Assembly: GCA_024229935.1 (NCBI GenBank)
Contig: JAAERX010000051.1
Location: 1 to 64,000 of the forward strand
Length of the DNA stretch: 64,000 nucleotides
Direction of reading: 5' to 3'
Origin: Gammaproteobacteria bacterium
GTDB taxonomy: Bacteria; Pseudomonadota; Gammaproteobacteria; Steroidobacterales; GCA-2729495
This document shows, one piece after another, positions 51,662 through 59,480 of this stretch. The position numbers and the translations under genes were made by a program. The notes beneath the pieces are model-generated. The model saw nothing but the letters and a program-made list of their open reading frames with translations. It was not told where the DNA came from and did no database searches. Numbering within the stretch: the stretch's first letter is position 1; every line of letters starts with the position of its first letter.

Positions 51662-52748
51662 ACACAAACGCAGCATTCTGTTGAACCCCGGCCCGGTTAC
51701 TTTGACTGAAGGTGTGCGAAATGCATTACATCGAGGTGATTGGTGTCACCGTGAGCCGGAGTTTGCTGATCTTACTCGTGATATTAATGGCCGTTTAGTG
51801 CGTGTTTATAGGGAAATGGCCGGAGCTTTTGATGCAGTTATGCTGACCGGCTCAGGTACCAGTGCTGTTGAGGCCATGCTGGCTAGTTTTGCCCCACAGG
51901 ACTCGACTACGCTTGTTGTTATCAATGGTGTGTATGGTGAACGTATAGCCAAAATTCTCACCGTACATGGAAAGCCGCATACTGTTGTGGCATCAGCATG
52001 GGATGAACCTATGGATATAGATCGGGTTCGTTCTGAACTCGATATGCAGCCTGAAATAAGCCATGTTGTTGCGGTTCATCATGAGACAACTACAGGTCGT
52101 TTAAATGATATGTCTGAGCTTGGTGAACTATGTCGGAAGCAGGGTGTAAATTTGTTACTTGATGCGGTCAGTAGTTTCGGCGCTGAGGCAATCAACGTTG
52201 ATGAATGGAATGTTGCTGCTTTGGCGGCAACTGCCAATAAATGTTTACATGGTGTGCCGGGTATTGCATTTGTACTGGCACGCAAGGCCATGTGGAAAGA
52301 AGGTTTACAGCCTGCAGGCAGTGTTTATCTGGATCTGGCTGCTTATTATCAGGGGCAGCATGGCGAGGGGTTTTCGCCCTTTACCCAGTCAGTGCAGGCT
52401 GCATTTTCACTTCGTCAGGCACTCGAAGAGCTTGAGGATGAGGGTGGCTGGGAGCAGCGCCGTTCTAATTATCGCCGCCGTGCAGGACGCATAGCAGTAA
52501 CACTGAAGCAATTAGGGCTTGAGACCATGCTGTCACCCGAAGAATACTCCTGTGTGCTCTGGTCATGGTTGTTGCCCAAGGGTTTAAGTTACAGTGATGT
52601 GCATGCCGCACTTAAGGCCGAAGGTTTTGTGGTGTATGCAGGACAGGGTGATTTGAGTAAACATATTTTTCGTATTGCCCATATGGGTGATATTCATGAG
52701 GATGATCTGGATCGACTGGATAATGTATTGCGTAGCTGTTTTTCATGA
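51654..52748 (+). CDS. phnW: 2-aminoethylphosphonate-pyruvate transaminase
   Basis: PLP enzyme interconverting phosphonoacetaldehyde plus alanine and 2-aminoethylphosphonate (AEP) plus pyruvate. Here, beside PEP mutase and decarboxylase, it runs in the biosynthetic direction. The 364-residue protein begins ILLNPGPVTLTEGVRNALHRGDWCHREPEF, the PhnW signature. It has LTGSGTSAVEAML, LLDAVSSFGAEAI and the PLP lysine in ATANKCLHGVPG. It overlaps the decarboxylase gene by eight bases. Confidence 0.95.
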   Translation: MSEHKRSILLNPGPVTLTEGVRNALHRGDWCHREPEFADLTRDINGRLVRVYREMAGAFDAVMLTGSGTSAVEAMLASFAPQDSTTLVVINGVYGERIAKILTVHGKPHTVVASAWDEPMDIDRVRSELDMQPEISHVVAVHHETTTGRLNDMSELGELCRKQGVNLLLDAVSSFGAEAINVDEWNVAALAATANKCLHGVPGIAFVLARKAMWKEGLQPAGSVYLDLAAYYQGQHGEGFSPFTQSVQAAFSLRQALEELEDEGGWEQRRSNYRRRAGRIAVTLKQLGLETMLSPEEYSCVLWSWLLPKGLSYSDVHAALKAEGFVVYAGQGDLSKHIFRIAHMGDIHEDDLDRLDNVLRSCFS

Positions 52749-52785
52749 TGGATATAGCTATGGGTTCAGGTCGCGGTAGCAGATT

Positions 52786-53505
52786 ATGAAAACAGCAGTG
52801 ATTCTTGCAGCAGGTATGGGTACGCGGTTGCGTGAAGCACATGCAGATATGCCCAAGGGCTTTCTTGAGCTTGGCGGCAGACCCATTATTGAAACCTCAA
52901 TTATGCGTCTGGAACAGGCCGGTATTAGTAACATTGTGATCATTACTGGTTATGCTGCTGAGTATTACCACAAGCTGGCATTACGTTATGACGGGCTTGT
53001 GAGCATTACTCATAACCCCGAGTATGCTGATTCTGGAAGTATGTACTCATTATTTTGTGCCAGAGATATTATTGGCGAAGGTTTTCTGCTGCTTGAGTCT
53101 GACCTGATTTATGAGTCTCGCGCACTTGATGTTTTGATTAATATTGATGAGCCAGATGCGGTGTTATTGTCTGGCCCAACCAAAGCTGGTGATGAGGTGT
53201 ATATTGAGACTCATGATGGGCTGTTGGTAAATATGTCAAAGGATTGTTCTGTACTTGCTTCAGTTGCGGGTGAACTGGTAGGAATTTCTAAAATTTCTTG
53301 GGGCCTGTTTGCATTGATGAAACATATTTCTCGTGATGCGTTCAAATCATCACTGCACTATGACTATGAGACTGATTGTCTGGTAGCAGCGGCCCGAAGC
53401 TGGGATATAGTCTGCCCGGTTGTGCAGGATCTGGTGTGGGCTGAAATAGATGATCCAGACCACCTCGAGCGAGCCCGTACTGAGGTATGGCCACGTATTA
53501 GATAA
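52786..53505 (+). CDS. nucleotidyltransferase, probable CTP:phosphonate/phosphocholine-type cytidylyltransferase
   Basis: A 239-residue enzyme of the LicC/PntC type. It has an intact nucleotide loop (VILAAGMGTRLREAHADMPKGFLELGGRPIIETSI), the LicC-like segment HNPEYADSGSMYSLFCARD, and the metal-binding ESDLIYE and EIDD. Next to AEP synthesis genes the expected reaction is CTP + AEP to CMP-AEP. The upstream fused PEP mutase carries another such domain, so the locus encodes two. It begins 37 bases after phnW. Confidence 0.85.
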   Translation: MKTAVILAAGMGTRLREAHADMPKGFLELGGRPIIETSIMRLEQAGISNIVIITGYAAEYYHKLALRYDGLVSITHNPEYADSGSMYSLFCARDIIGEGFLLLESDLIYESRALDVLINIDEPDAVLLSGPTKAGDEVYIETHDGLLVNMSKDCSVLASVAGELVGISKISWGLFALMKHISRDAFKSSLHYDYETDCLVAAARSWDIVCPVVQDLVWAEIDDPDHLERARTEVWPRIR

Positions 53506-53717
53506 ACTTTGGTTTGTGGCTTATGGGCAGTAAATCGATTAAATATAGTAAGTAAGCTCTCTTTGTTCTTTCTTTATTGGCTTTGCATAACGTAGAGGCC
53601 CTTATTAATTTTGGTCATATAGCGCTTAAATAATTACTGTTAGAATGCTTCTTAATTATACGAATAGGGCATCAAGCACTGGTCAATACAAATAAATTCA
53701 CTAAAGGGGATTACGCA

Positions 53718-54446
53718 ATGCGAGCAAAAATTGCTGTCGTTTTATTTGGCTTTATTTTTTCCAGCTATGCTAATGCTGTGCTTGTTAATCCCCCAAGCTC
53801 ACCTATTGCCGGTGTTTCGACAACCGACGTTCGGATGATTGATGCACCTGCAGCAGACATCACTTTCAGTTTGTACGAAAACAATGACACTGCTTTTCTC
53901 TGGCAGGAGCGAACTCGCACAGTAAGTTCACAGGATGTTTCATTGTTGGTGTCTGAGTTAGCTGCAGGTGAAATCACTAAGACTGCTAAAGGCCCAAGTG
54001 GAGTTCTTGGTGCTGGGACATACGATAGTTACTTTTTACACATGGATCCGGATGTTCCGAATCTGGGAGGTCCTGCCGGGAAAATTTTTTCAGGTTCAAT
54101 AACCTTTTCTCAGGAAATAGCGGGGCTTATTTATAACCGGTTCGAAAATTGTGCCAGCCATGATGTTTTTGGCGCCCTGGTTACAACTTACCCTGGGGCG
54201 GGTTACCCTGGCCCAGATGTAACTTGTAATGAGATACAAAATTTTGACTTTGCACGGGTCAATGATAACTGGATCACCCTTTCTGCGGATCGTAAGACCC
54301 TTACATTTTCGCAGTATGCTGCGCATGATATGGATCAGATTAGAATCCTCACAAGTGTTGTACCTATTCCTGCGGCTGTCTGGTTGTTTGGTTCGGGTCT
54401 TAGCCTATTAGGCTGGTTCGGCCATCGCGGTGCTGCCAAGGCTTGA
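53718..54446 (+). CDS. exported protein with VPLPA-type exosortase sorting tail
   Basis: A 242-residue secreted protein: signal peptide MRAKIAVVLFGFIFSSYANA, a polar beta-rich body with NLGGPAGKIFSGSITFSQEIAG and a cysteine pair (ENCASHD, VTCNEIQ). The C-terminus VPIPAAVWLFGSGLSLLGWF carries the VPLPA-like motif, helix and a short basic end. It should be processed by an exosortase encoded elsewhere. The start has AAAGGGGA upstream. It lies between the phosphonate genes and the envelope-transferase genes and ends in a terminator, so it is probably its own unit. The tail is almost the same as in the protein at 13965. Confidence 0.85.
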   Translation: MRAKIAVVLFGFIFSSYANAVLVNPPSSPIAGVSTTDVRMIDAPAADITFSLYENNDTAFLWQERTRTVSSQDVSLLVSELAAGEITKTAKGPSGVLGAGTYDSYFLHMDPDVPNLGGPAGKIFSGSITFSQEIAGLIYNRFENCASHDVFGALVTTYPGAGYPGPDVTCNEIQNFDFARVNDNWITLSADRKTLTFSQYAAHDMDQIRILTSVVPIPAAVWLFGSGLSLLGWFGHRGAAKA

Positions 54447-54474
54447 TTGCAGAGCAATGCATGAATTCCTGTAA

Positions 54475-54500
54475 GCCCTGCTTTGAAGCGGGGGTTTTTT
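54475..54500 (+). terminator. terminator of the second VPLPA-CTERM gene
   Basis: CCCTGC, loop TTTGAA, GCGGGG (one T-G pair), followed by GTTTTTT. It lies 30 bases after the stop codon. Confidence 0.8.
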
Positions 54501-54586
54501 GTGGATGATGCTTTGGCCAGCCAGTGAATTTAGGTCGAAATTTTTGCCATTCTGGTCCTTTCGGGTGATTTACGTTGCTAACGAAC

Positions 54587-54628
54587 TATAATGGTGGAAC
54601 ACTTCGCACCACTGCTGGATTGGCAGTG
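54587..54628 (+). promoter_or_regulatory. possible promoter and leader hairpin of the envelope-transferase operon
   Basis: A TATAAT hexamer at 54587-54592 without a good -35 box, then a perfect hairpin CACTGC / GCAGTG (54610-54628) in what would be the leader RNA. The first start codon is at 54658. Confidence 0.3.
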
Positions 54629-54657
54629 ATAGTCCAGATAGAGAGACCCTTAGACCA

Positions 54658-54918
54658 ATGATGCTTAGAGTTAACAGACCGATTCTTATTCTTGCTGCAA
54701 TTTTTCTCGGTAGCTTTGCGCCATCGGCCTTTGCCTATCTGGACCCCAGCACCGGTAGCATGATCCTGTCTGCTATTGTTGGCATTATTGCTACTGTGGG
54801 GCTGGCACTAAAGACCTATTGGTACAAGTTCAAGTCCTTATTCAAAGGACAAAAATCTACTCAGGCTGAAGTATCTGCAGCAGATGCTGCTGCAGAGAAA
54901 GATTCTGGCAGTGAATAG
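54658..54918 (+). CDS. small membrane protein with YLDPSTGS motif
   Basis: An 86-residue protein: signal-like helix (PILILAAIFLGSFAPSAFA), then the compact motif YLDPSTGSMILSAIVGIIATVGLALKTYWYKFKSLF with a second helix, and a charged tail. Short proteins with YLDP(G/S)TGS are, from memory, encoded beside polysaccharide or envelope-modifying genes and have no defined function. It heads a run with the TagF-like, YejM-like and YidC-like genes (104-base gap to the first). Confidence 0.7.
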   Translation: MMLRVNRPILILAAIFLGSFAPSAFAYLDPSTGSMILSAIVGIIATVGLALKTYWYKFKSLFKGQKSTQAEVSAADAAAEKDSGSE

Positions 54919-55022
54919 TCTGATTCTTATTGCCACAGGGCTAAGATTAAGCACTCAGTTTTGTTATTGTTAACATATTGATGACTGGAACCGCTCTGGT
55001 TCCTTAGTGTGTTACGGGCCCT

Positions 55023-56207
55023 ATGTTCCAAACATTGCAAAACTGGCAAGCCTACCGTGCTTTTAAGGCGCTGCCGCTGCAGCACAAGCGCATTGTTTTT
55101 TACAGTGAGAGTGGTCAGGACTGGCATCATTTTGTGCCGGTGATAGATCAGCTCACCCGGGAATTGGCAGAGGATGTTATTTACCTGACATCCGATCCAG
55201 ATGATCCAGGCCTGCAACAGGATAATAAGCACCTGAGCAGTTTCTGTATTGGTAATGGTCTGATTCGCACCATGTGTTTTCAGTGGCTGGAGGCGGGTGT
55301 ATGCGCCATGACTATGGTGGATTTTAATAAGCTGCAGCTTAAGCGTTCGATTAATCCTGTGACCTATGCCTTTATGTTTCACTCATTAATAAGTGTGCAT
55401 ATGGCTGATCATGAAGATTCTTATGATTATTATGATGCGATTCTGTGTGCGGGTCCACATCAGATGCGTGAAGTTCGTAAGCGGGAAGAGTTGCTTGGGT
55501 TGGAAGCCAAACAATTATTTGACCATGGTTATCACCGCCTGGAGGAGCTTATGGCTAATCGCCGGACAGCACCGCCATGGAGTAATAAAGAAGACATTCA
55601 GATATTGCTGGCTCCGTCCTGGGGTGATGAGACGGTTCTTAATCTCTGTGGTATGGAGCTGGTTGATGTATTAATTGCAGCAGGTTTCCAGGTGACTTTG
55701 CGGCCACATTATCAGACACGCTGGACGACACCTGAGGTGATTGATCAGATAACTGATAAGTATGGAGACCACCCACAATTTAATCTTATGGAACAGATGG
55801 GCGAAACAGATTCTCTGTACGACTCACATATTATGATTACTGACTGGTCGGGCGCAGGCATGGATTACGGAATGGGGCTGGAAAAACCTGTACTTTATAT
55901 TGATGTGCCGGCTAAAGCTCGCAATGACTGGTGGCCAAAGCTTGGTATAGAGCCTTTTGAGTCTTATGTGCGTGATAAAATTGGCGCAATTGTATCTCCT
56001 GATCAGTTGGCAAGTGCCCCGGCAAAAATACTGGAATTACTGGCGGAGCCTGAGGTATTTAAGGTAAATGTTGCCAGTCTTCGTGATGAGTGGGTGTTTA
56101 ATTTAGGGCATAGCTCGGAAGCAGCTGCGAAGGCGCTTGTACAACTGGCACAAGAAAGTGATCAGCGACCAGCACAAGCAGAGGCTATTAAAGGAAATAA
56201 TGCTTAA
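55023..56207 (+). CDS. CDP-glycerol glycerophosphotransferase-like (TagF/TagB family) protein
   Basis: A 394-residue transferase of the family that builds teichoic acids in Gram-positives and capsule polymers in Gram-negatives by moving a phospho-alcohol from its CDP form. It has a GT-B-like fold with LLAPSWGDET, LRPHYQTRW (family RPHP region), and ITDWSGAGMDYGMGLEKPVLYID (family SD.SS...E region). No signal peptide; it is likely peripheral on the inner membrane. With CMP-AEP synthesis just upstream it is the best candidate in the window to use an activated phosphonate donor, but glycerol or ribitol phosphate is equally possible. The next gene overlaps by one base (TAATG). Confidence 0.8.
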   Translation: MFQTLQNWQAYRAFKALPLQHKRIVFYSESGQDWHHFVPVIDQLTRELAEDVIYLTSDPDDPGLQQDNKHLSSFCIGNGLIRTMCFQWLEAGVCAMTMVDFNKLQLKRSINPVTYAFMFHSLISVHMADHEDSYDYYDAILCAGPHQMREVRKREELLGLEAKQLFDHGYHRLEELMANRRTAPPWSNKEDIQILLAPSWGDETVLNLCGMELVDVLIAAGFQVTLRPHYQTRWTTPEVIDQITDKYGDHPQFNLMEQMGETDSLYDSHIMITDWSGAGMDYGMGLEKPVLYIDVPAKARNDWWPKLGIEPFESYVRDKIGAIVSPDQLASAPAKILELLAEPEVFKVNVASLRDEWVFNLGHSSEAAAKALVQLAQESDQRPAQAEAIKGNNA

Positions 56208-57997
56208 TGGCTGAAACAGAAGTATTGCCCATACCCACACGTGGCGCACTCTTACGCTGGATTGGCTGGTTTGGGCTTGCCAATGGTGTTCTGGCTGCCC
56301 TAATTGGGCTGCGTTACCTGCTGGCTTTTGGTATGCCGGAGTCGGGCGTTGCTACTCTTTATGTGTCGCTGGCTTTTATTGCTCAGTTTGCAGTAATAGG
56401 TTTTATTCCATTGATGTTGCTACTGGCGCCAGTGGCGCTGCTATTGCCACGTAAGAGTCTGGTTATTCTGCTTGGTGTGCTTCTTGCTGCAGTTGGGCTA
56501 AGCATTATTATTCTTGATGCAAATATATTTGCACAGTATCGCTATCACCTGAATGGTATGACGGTTGCCATTTTTGAAACATCTACCTGGGTATTTACAG
56601 GTGTGATTTTTGTAGTGCTGCTGGGTTTTCAGTTCATGCTGGCGGATATGACGTGGAAGCAGGTCAGTAAGAAGCGTAATTGTCATGGCAGCTTGTTAGC
56701 ACTCATCCTGACGCTTGTGTGGTTTGGTGGACAGGGTATTCATATTTGGGCTGATGCTACGGCTTATAGCCCGGTCACTAGCTTTACCCGCTATTTGCCG
56801 GCCTATTACCCAATGAAAGCTAAGCGCCGTCTTGCATCGCTTGGTTGGGTTGACCCGGATACAGTTGAGCAGCAACGCATGTTGCGCCAGGCTGATGCGC
56901 CTGAGAGTGGGCAGCTTGCTTACCCTCTAAACCCGCTGGTTTGTAATGCAGCCGATGCTTCGCTGTATAACATCGTTTTTATTCTTATTGATGCCCTACG
57001 TCCGGACAAAGTTACTGCTGAATTTACACCTAATATTTATGCCCTAGCTCAGCAGGGGCAAAACTTTAAGTATCATTATAGTGGTGGGAACTCATCACGT
57101 ATGGGTATCTTTTCCATGTTTTATGGTTTACCTAGTCCTTACTGGCAGGTCTTTTATGATACCCAGCGCCAGCCGCTGGTGATGGAGCAATTGCTGGTCA
57201 ATAATTATGAGGTGGCTGCATTCAGTGCGGTTGGTTTTGGCAGCCCATCACAAATTGATCGCACGTTATTTGCAAATATTGACCCTGCCAGTCGTTTTGT
57301 TCCAGAGGGAGGGGGTGATAAGAATCATGCAGCGACTGCTGCCTGGCGTGACTGGCTGGTATCACGTGCAGACAACACTAAACCCGCATTTAGCTTTTTA
57401 TATTATGACCCGGGCAAATCAGGTACTGTAAATGTAGATGCGGTGGATGAGCTTGATCAAAAGTATCAGTCTTATCTTACGGGTGTGGCAGAAATAGATA
57501 AGGATGTAGGCCTAATCCTTGCTGATTTGGATGTTGCCGGTCAGCTTGATAACACTTTGGTGATCGTTACCAGTGATCATGGTTATGAGTTTGATGAACT
57601 GGGCCTTGGTTATGTAGGCCATGCCAGTAATTATGGCCCTTATCAGCTGCGCTCCACATTGGTGATGCACTGGCCAGACCGAGCTGCACAGCAATTCTCC
57701 CATCGCAGTGCACACCAGGACTTACCTGCAACTTTATTACAGGAAATCTTTGCCTGTGAGAATTCAGCCAGTGATTACAGTAGTGGCTCAAATTTGTTTA
57801 AGGCCAAAAACTGGGACTGGATTATTGCGGGCAGTTATAACTCACATGCCATTGTTGAACCGGACAAACTAGTAGTAACCAACCCGGGTGGCTTTATTGA
57901 ATTACTTGGGCCAGATTACCGGCCTGACCCAGAACTGGAACTGGATGCTGGCGTAATGCAGGATGCTGTAATCGAGATGCGACGGTTCTATAAATGA
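56207..57997 (+). CDS. YejM/PbgA-like inner-membrane protein, alkaline-phosphatase superfamily
   Basis: A 596-residue protein with five N-terminal helices (about 15-180), a linker containing GIHIWADATAYSPVTSF, and a periplasmic sulfatase-fold domain (about 250-596). The layout and the WADA segment match E. coli YejM, which controls LpxC and so LPS synthesis. Unlike E. coli YejM, which has lost catalytic residues, this one keeps a plausible metal site: Asp262 (LIDALRPD), Ser296/297 at the nucleophile position (SGGNSSRMG), Asp457-His458 (TSDHGYE) and His472 (GHASNYG). It may therefore be an active phosphotransferase or phosphatase, as in lipoteichoic acid synthases or phosphoethanolamine transferases. 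It overlaps its neighbours by 1 and 4 bases. Confidence 0.8.
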   Translation: MAETEVLPIPTRGALLRWIGWFGLANGVLAALIGLRYLLAFGMPESGVATLYVSLAFIAQFAVIGFIPLMLLLAPVALLLPRKSLVILLGVLLAAVGLSIIILDANIFAQYRYHLNGMTVAIFETSTWVFTGVIFVVLLGFQFMLADMTWKQVSKKRNCHGSLLALILTLVWFGGQGIHIWADATAYSPVTSFTRYLPAYYPMKAKRRLASLGWVDPDTVEQQRMLRQADAPESGQLAYPLNPLVCNAADASLYNIVFILIDALRPDKVTAEFTPNIYALAQQGQNFKYHYSGGNSSRMGIFSMFYGLPSPYWQVFYDTQRQPLVMEQLLVNNYEVAAFSAVGFGSPSQIDRTLFANIDPASRFVPEGGGDKNHAATAAWRDWLVSRADNTKPAFSFLYYDPGKSGTVNVDAVDELDQKYQSYLTGVAEIDKDVGLILADLDVAGQLDNTLVIVTSDHGYEFDELGLGYVGHASNYGPYQLRSTLVMHWPDRAAQQFSHRSAHQDLPATLLQEIFACENSASDYSSGSNLFKAKNWDWIIAGSYNSHAIVEPDKLVVTNPGGFIELLGPDYRPDPELELDAGVMQDAVIEMRRFYK

Positions 57998-59451
57998 AGG
58001 TACGAATACAGATATTAGTGGTAGCGCTAGTGCTGCTTGTTACGACTATATCTACCGCCTGGGCAGACACATTCGTGGTAGTGGCCGGACACTCTGAGAT
58101 TGAATTTAATGAGGCCACTGGGTTGCCTGTGCAGTGGGTCGTTTGTCAGTCACTGTGTGTGGATGTTAAAGATGCACGCCGGGCAACTCTGTTTGCGCCA
58201 GGTGATGGGTACATACGTACATTAAAGCCTGTTTCTAAAGAACCTTACACGGTAACTGTAGAAGAAAATTCAGCTGCTGTGTCGGTCCAATTTCGGGCAG
58301 GTGGCCGGTTGCTTGGTTATCGTTTGCTAAAGGATTCAGCGCTGGTCGAGTTAAATTTACCACCGGGGGCGACATTTGAACTGGCTACGGGCGAGTCTTT
58401 TGTGCCTGAGCCTCTGCCAGGCTTTGGTGCTATTTACAGTAAGGTTAATGTTGCTCAGGTTGATGATTCCGGGCAGGCCCTCCATGAATATGATGAAGAG
58501 CAGTCTGTCCATAAGTTAACAGCTAGTTCAACTAATTGGACGGGCATACGCAGCCGCTACTGGACTTTACTGGTGCAGCCAGTTGGTAAGGCTGTATCAG
58601 TAAAGGTTGAGTATGCAGCAGAAAATCTACCTGAGTTGCAGCTTGCGACTGGCAGTGCTGAATCCTCCCATCAGGTAAAACTTTATGCCGGGCCTATTGA
58701 ATGGCAGAGCCTGAAGCAGGTCTCACCGGAACTGAGTGAAATGTTATTTGCCGCCTTGTGGGATTTTCTGCGAGTGCTGACATTTGGCATGTTGATATTA
58801 CTGGATTGGCTTTATGGATTGGTGGGTCACTACGGGCTGGCAATTGTCCTGCTATCTCTATCAGCAAAAATCCTGATGTCACCTTTAACGATGCTGGCAG
58901 ATCGCTGGCAGGCAGATGTAAATCGTATTCATACCCTGCTTAAGCCTGACCTTGATGAAATTAAGGAAAAATTTAAAGGTGAGGAAGCGCATAAACGAAC
59001 ACTGGCTGTATATAAGAAGCATGATATCAGTATGCTCTATACTTTTAAGAGTGCCGCAGGGTTTCTGATTCAGATTCCTGTGTTTATTGCTGCATTCGAT
59101 ATGCTTGCAGAAAATATAGCGCTTAATGAAATGAGTTTTCTATGGATAGCAAACCTTGCTAAACCGGATGGCTTTGCACATTTACCATTTATACTGCCAT
59201 TTTTTGGTGGCTTGCTGAACCTGCTGCCATTTTTGATGACTGGGTTGAGTGTGCTGGCTGCCTGGCTTCAGTCTGAGGATACGCTTTCACCCGATTTGCA
59301 ACGAAAACAAAGCCTGCGCCTTTATCTGATGGCTGCAGCATTCTTTATTCTATTTTATACTTTTCCTGCAGGGATGGTGCTGTACTGGACTTCTTCCAAC
59401 CTATTTCATTTACTGAAAGTTGAGTCAGGACGGTTATTTAAATGGCATTGA
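57994..59451 (+). CDS. YidC-like membrane insertase paralogue
   Basis: A 485-residue protein with YidC architecture: a signal-like first helix, a periplasmic beta domain (about 25-250; RLLGYRLLKDSALVELNLPPGA), then a five-helix core (about 265-485) with YGLAIVLLSLSAKILMSPLT, TFKSAAGFLIQIPVFIAAFDMLA and FTFPAGMVLYWTSSNLFHLL. The positively charged groove residue, arginine in E. coli, appears as lysine in SAKILMSP. The protein is shorter than housekeeping YidC (about 550) and lies in an envelope cluster rather than beside rpmH-rnpA, so it is a specialised copy. It may insert or fold one of the neighbouring membrane proteins. It overlaps the previous gene by four bases. Confidence 0.85.
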   Translation: MKVRIQILVVALVLLVTTISTAWADTFVVVAGHSEIEFNEATGLPVQWVVCQSLCVDVKDARRATLFAPGDGYIRTLKPVSKEPYTVTVEENSAAVSVQFRAGGRLLGYRLLKDSALVELNLPPGATFELATGESFVPEPLPGFGAIYSKVNVAQVDDSGQALHEYDEEQSVHKLTASSTNWTGIRSRYWTLLVQPVGKAVSVKVEYAAENLPELQLATGSAESSHQVKLYAGPIEWQSLKQVSPELSEMLFAALWDFLRVLTFGMLILLDWLYGLVGHYGLAIVLLSLSAKILMSPLTMLADRWQADVNRIHTLLKPDLDEIKEKFKGEEAHKRTLAVYKKHDISMLYTFKSAAGFLIQIPVFIAAFDMLAENIALNEMSFLWIANLAKPDGFAHLPFILPFFGGLLNLLPFLMTGLSVLAAWLQSEDTLSPDLQRKQSLRLYLMAAAFFILFYTFPAGMVLYWTSSNLFHLLKVESGRLFKWH

Positions 59452-59480
59452 TTTTGCTTCATTCAAGCATGAGGTTTTGT

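Noticed and set aside
56207-57997. Lipoteichoic acid synthase (LtaS) or arylsulfatase
   Set aside because: The five-helix N-terminus with the GIHIWADA segment and the overall length fit YejM better. The catalytic residues are noted, but no sulfatase CxPxR motif is present.
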